7,586 nucleotides of DNA from assembly GCA_023399275.1 (NCBI GenBank), contig JAEWQH010000067.1, positions 1 through 7,586 on the forward strand, read 5' to 3'. Position numbers and translations under genes: made by a program. Source of the DNA: Bacillota bacterium (lineage in GTDB: Bacteria; Bacillota; Clostridia; Christensenellales; CAG-138). Within the stretch, counting starts at the first letter, position 1. Each line of letters opens with the position of its first letter. Shown here piece after piece: positions 5,861 through 7,586 of this stretch. The notes under the pieces are model-generated. The model did not search any database and was not told the origin of the DNA. It saw nothing but the letters and a program-made list of their open reading frames with translations.

Positions 5861-6732
5861 TCCTTGTCTCCTTTATCCATCCGATGCGCGACTTCCCCCG
5901 CCGCGCAGCCAACCTGCCTGGAAAGCACGCGCTCCTGCGCGCATATCAGCCCCAGCGTCATGATATTCTCCAGCACGCCGCTCTCGGCCTTCAGCGTCAG
6001 AAGCTCATAGGCCTTGAGCGCCTCGTTGCGTGTGATGTTGAGCAAGAATGCCGCCTGCTCCACATCCGTTTGCGAAAGCAAAAACGGGTTATAGCCGCCG
6101 CTCTTTTCGTCCCGCGCGCGGTCCTCCCACGCGTCCATAAGGTACACCCATTTGCCGAGATTATAAAACATCCATTCCGCGGCCTTTCGCTCGCCGGCAG
6201 GCAGCGTCGGCGCGCGCAGGATGACGGCGGCAAGCAATCCGCCAAAGGCGTTGCTGGACTCATCCGTCGAGGCAATGCGCGCCGCTTCGCACACGTGCAG
6301 GCGCTCCATACTCTTACGGATGTCTTGATCCAACGCGGGATTCGCCCGTGCGGCCTTTCGATAGGCGCGCTTAAGCGCGGCGCGCGCTGCAAATGCCTTT
6401 GCGCTCTTGTCGTCCGCCGCATCGTCCGCCGCCTTATGCCACGCAAGCAGCACGTTTACATCCGCCGCATAGTCGAGTGAAGGGGAAGCATTCGCGATCG
6501 GCCGTCTGCCGCGATAGACACGCGGCCCGCAGTTGCCGGTCGAGAATGCGGCTCCGCCAGATAGCGATAGCAGCACCAGCGCGAGAAACGCGCAATCGTA
6601 GCTCAGCGTCAGCCGCTCCACCTGTCCGTAACGCCTGCCGATGCTCTTGCAGAGCCCGCAGTATACCCCGCGGTATTCCGCTTGTTCGCGCACTTTCAGT
6701 TCGCATTCTAGCGGGCGGATGTAGCCAAACAT
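5857..6732 (-). CDS. DUF5685 family protein
   Basis: This is a 291-residue, largely helical protein of unknown function, recognised by its N-terminus MFGYIRPLECELKVRE (1-16), the YRGVYCGLC motif (20-28) and the RYGQVERLTLSYDCAFLAL stretch (34-52). A second conserved block, NLGKWVYLMDAWED (191-204) followed by GGYNPFLL (212-219), is also typical. The Cys10, Cys25, Cys28, Cys47 and Cys68 set could bind a metal or act as a dithiol; this is inference. No signal peptide or clear transmembrane helix is evident, although 47-60 is hydrophobic. The ATG at 6730-6732 is chosen because AAAGGGA lies about seven bases upstream and the conserved MFGYIRPL starts there. A longer in-frame start at 6879 adds 49 unrelated residues. 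It ends in ATGA with the J-domain gene, and the two probably act together. Confidence 0.9.
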   Translation of the reverse strand: MFGYIRPLECELKVREQAEYRGVYCGLCKSIGRRYGQVERLTLSYDCAFLALVLLSLSGGAAFSTGNCGPRVYRGRRPIANASPSLDYAADVNVLLAWHKAADDAADDKSAKAFAARAALKRAYRKAARANPALDQDIRKSMERLHVCEAARIASTDESSNAFGGLLAAVILRAPTLPAGERKAAEWMFYNLGKWVYLMDAWEDRARDEKSGGYNPFLLSQTDVEQAAFLLNITRNEALKAYELLTLKAESGVLENIMTLGLICAQERVLSRQVGCAAGEVAHRMDKGDKE

Positions 6733-6761
6733 ACGACTTTCCCTTTCTGTGTCCGCAAAAC

Positions 6762-6790
6762 ATTGTATCATGCCGCAACACGTGTGAGAA
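6762..6790 (-). promoter_or_regulatory. Promoter candidate for the DUF5685-DnaJ operon
   Basis: On the minus strand TGATACAAT gives an extended -10 (TACAAT at 6762-6767, preceded by TG and one base). TTCTCA (6785-6790) matches four of six -35 positions at a 17-base spacing. The expected start near 6755 leaves about 22 bases of leader, which includes the ribosome binding site. Confidence 0.5.
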
Positions 6791-6971
6791 TGCCTTTTTT
6801 CCGTCGATGATGTGAACGAATGTGAAACGCCCCCGTCAGGGGGCAGAAAACAAGCACAAAACAGCCGTTCCTTCCACATTCAGAGTTGGCTGAAGTTGCA
6901 TAGTCACTTTTGCCCGTAGCATAAGACGCAGAAAGCAGCAGAGCATATCAAAACGCGACAGCACCGCAAAA
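6791..6971. other. Intergenic stretch, no gene seen
   Basis: It contains one compact GC hairpin (listed separately). Its right part may hold more of the decayed transposase described next, since fragments such as AESSRAYQ and RRAAPK appear in a neighbouring frame, interrupted by stops. No ribosome binding site or intact open frame supports a gene. Confidence 0.5.
6829..6844. repeat. Compact GC hairpin GCCCCC-GTCA-GGGGGC
   Basis: Perfect 6-base arms (6829-6834 and 6839-6844) surround a 4-base loop. Only short T-containing sequence (GTTTC) follows on the minus strand, so it is a weak terminator candidate at best. The 17 bases at 6824-6840 match 5031-5047, just after the kinase operon, at 16 of 17 positions. 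Confidence 0.4.
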
Positions 6972-7226
6972 ACGCCTAAGAAGGGCAGCGCCGAAACGCT
7001 GACCAATACAAACTCCCCTTCAAAACACCAACTGCGCATCCACATCAACAACGGGATCAAGCGGATCAACCGCGAAATCAGACGGCGCACCCATGCGATC
7101 GACTGCTTCCCCGTACGGCAACAGCGCGCTGATGCCTGTATGAGCAAGACGCAGACATATTTCATCCTCTGCCTGGGGAGAAAAGGCTATCTGAACATGC
7201 GGCACCGCTATGAGCCTGAGAAGGAG
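6972..7226 (+). mobile_element. Decayed IS256-family transposase C-terminus
   Basis: Joining plus-strand frames gives the C-terminal signature of IS256/Mutator transposases. In one frame, NSPSKHQLR, then INNGIKRINREIRRRT (up to about 7091) and AIDCFP (up to 7112) match the family pattern FPxxH...LRTNNxIERLNREIRRRT...FP. The reading then shifts near 7113 to GNSALMPV. A TGA stop at 7141-7143 falls where the family has Cys (VCAR), and ARRRHISSSAWGEK follows. It shifts back near 7184 to GYLNMRHRYEPEKE. Two frameshifts plus a stop mean it is dead. Only about the last quarter of a normal transposase (about 390-420 residues) is clear, and the catalytic Asp residues upstream are missing. The flanking inverted repeats were not found, so the element ends are unknown. 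The alignment is from memory of the family, not a search. Confidence 0.78.
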
Positions 7227-7564
7227 TGTGCTAACTGTAGCCTTTGTTTGCCGCCAATCTTGACAGCGTCGGTTCGGGGCGCTGGCCTGTGGAGTGCAAC
7301 CGAAACGCGGGAATATCATCCGAAAATGGCCTATCCCGTCGCCTATGGAGAATGGCGCCTCGACCGCCGCTCTCAAGGTCAAGCCGCCGCAATCAGCGGT
7401 GGTTGCTCGACGGATGGCACGGTGCGCTGGCTTCGGAAATCTGGGGATATCGGTGGCAACGATAGCGTACAATAAAGTTCGCAAAAAGGAAGAAGGCATA
7501 GGAAAGCCATCGGGACTCCGATAGAATGAATGGTGTGAAGACATTCAGCAAAGGAGAACCCACG
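7227..7564. other. Non-coding region after the transposase remnant
   Basis: This is about 340 bases without a convincing gene. Frames up to 174 codons cross it on the minus strand and up to 111 on the plus strand, but none has a ribosome binding site or a domain I know. The frame structure is what GC-rich decayed DNA gives. It may include the trailing part of the insertion sequence and the upstream control region of the next gene. A TACAAT at 7468-7473 and a TAGAAT at 7522-7527 are possible -10 boxes without good -35 partners. Confidence 0.5.
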
Positions 7565-7586
7565 ATGGCTCAAAAAAATGGTAACA
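7565..7586 (+). CDS. Start of an unidentified gene (5' end only)
   Basis: An ATG at 7565 follows AAAGGAG (7550-7556) at an ideal 8-base spacing. It opens a frame reading MAQKNGN before the window ends. Seven residues do not identify a family. The short polar start (Met-Ala followed by Gln/Lys/Asn/Gly) is reminiscent of small acid-soluble spore proteins of the alpha/beta type, but many proteins begin this way and I would not assign it. Confidence 0.6.

Noticed and set aside
6733..6879. N-terminal 49-residue extension of the DUF5685 protein
   Set aside because: The extension covers the promoter and ribosome binding site of the shorter start, and the conserved MFGYIRPL begins at the later ATG.
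7020..7544. 174-codon minus-strand open frame
   Set aside because: It runs antisense to the transposase remnant and has no ribosome binding site or recognisable motif.
1..7586. CRISPR array, tRNA, rRNA or known riboswitch core
   Set aside because: No regularly spaced repeats, cloverleaf-like sequence or conserved riboswitch core was seen on reading both strands.

Overview
The window looks like chromosomal DNA of a GC-rich Bacillota, most likely a clostridial lineage. This rests on strong AGGAGG-type ribosome binding sites, sigma-A-like promoters, a GH4 phospho-glycosidase, and a DnaJ/DUF5685 pair of a kind I associate with Clostridia. Genus-level placement is not possible from the sequence. 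Gene bodies are GC-rich, while the long intergenic stretch around 1430-2030 is clearly AT-rich.

Layout. (1) Positions 1-1299, minus strand: a GntR/FCD regulator cut by the left edge, with a good promoter in front of it, and upstream of it a small XRE-type regulator. Between them lie a terminator-like hairpin and a large composite hairpin. (2) Positions 1300-2072: about 770 bases without a convincing gene, holding several dyads and an extended -10 box just before the next operon. (3) Positions 2073-5029, plus strand: a three-gene run encoding a GH4 6-phospho-beta-glucosidase-type enzyme, a BadF/BcrA-type sugar kinase (N-acetylglucosamine kinase-like), and a uridine-kinase-like P-loop kinase. 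(4) Positions 5030-5224: a convergent spacer with a perfect 13-bp hairpin. (5) Positions 5225-6732, minus strand: a DUF5685 protein translationally coupled (ATGA overlap) to a J-domain protein with a cysteine-packed tail. (6) Positions 6733-7564: a non-coding region containing a decayed IS256-family transposase C-terminus, which no single open frame reveals. (7) Positions 7565-7586: the first seven codons of another plus-strand gene.

How the genes may work together. GH4 enzymes usually cleave 6-phosphorylated disaccharides delivered by a PTS. No PTS gene is visible here, but two kinases of unrelated folds follow the hydrolase, so phosphorylation by a cytoplasmic kinase is a reasonable inference. 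The GntR/FCD and XRE regulators are candidate controllers only by proximity. The DUF5685/DnaJ pair is a separate unit of unknown function; its CGLC motif and nine-cysteine tail suggest a metal-binding or thiol-based role.
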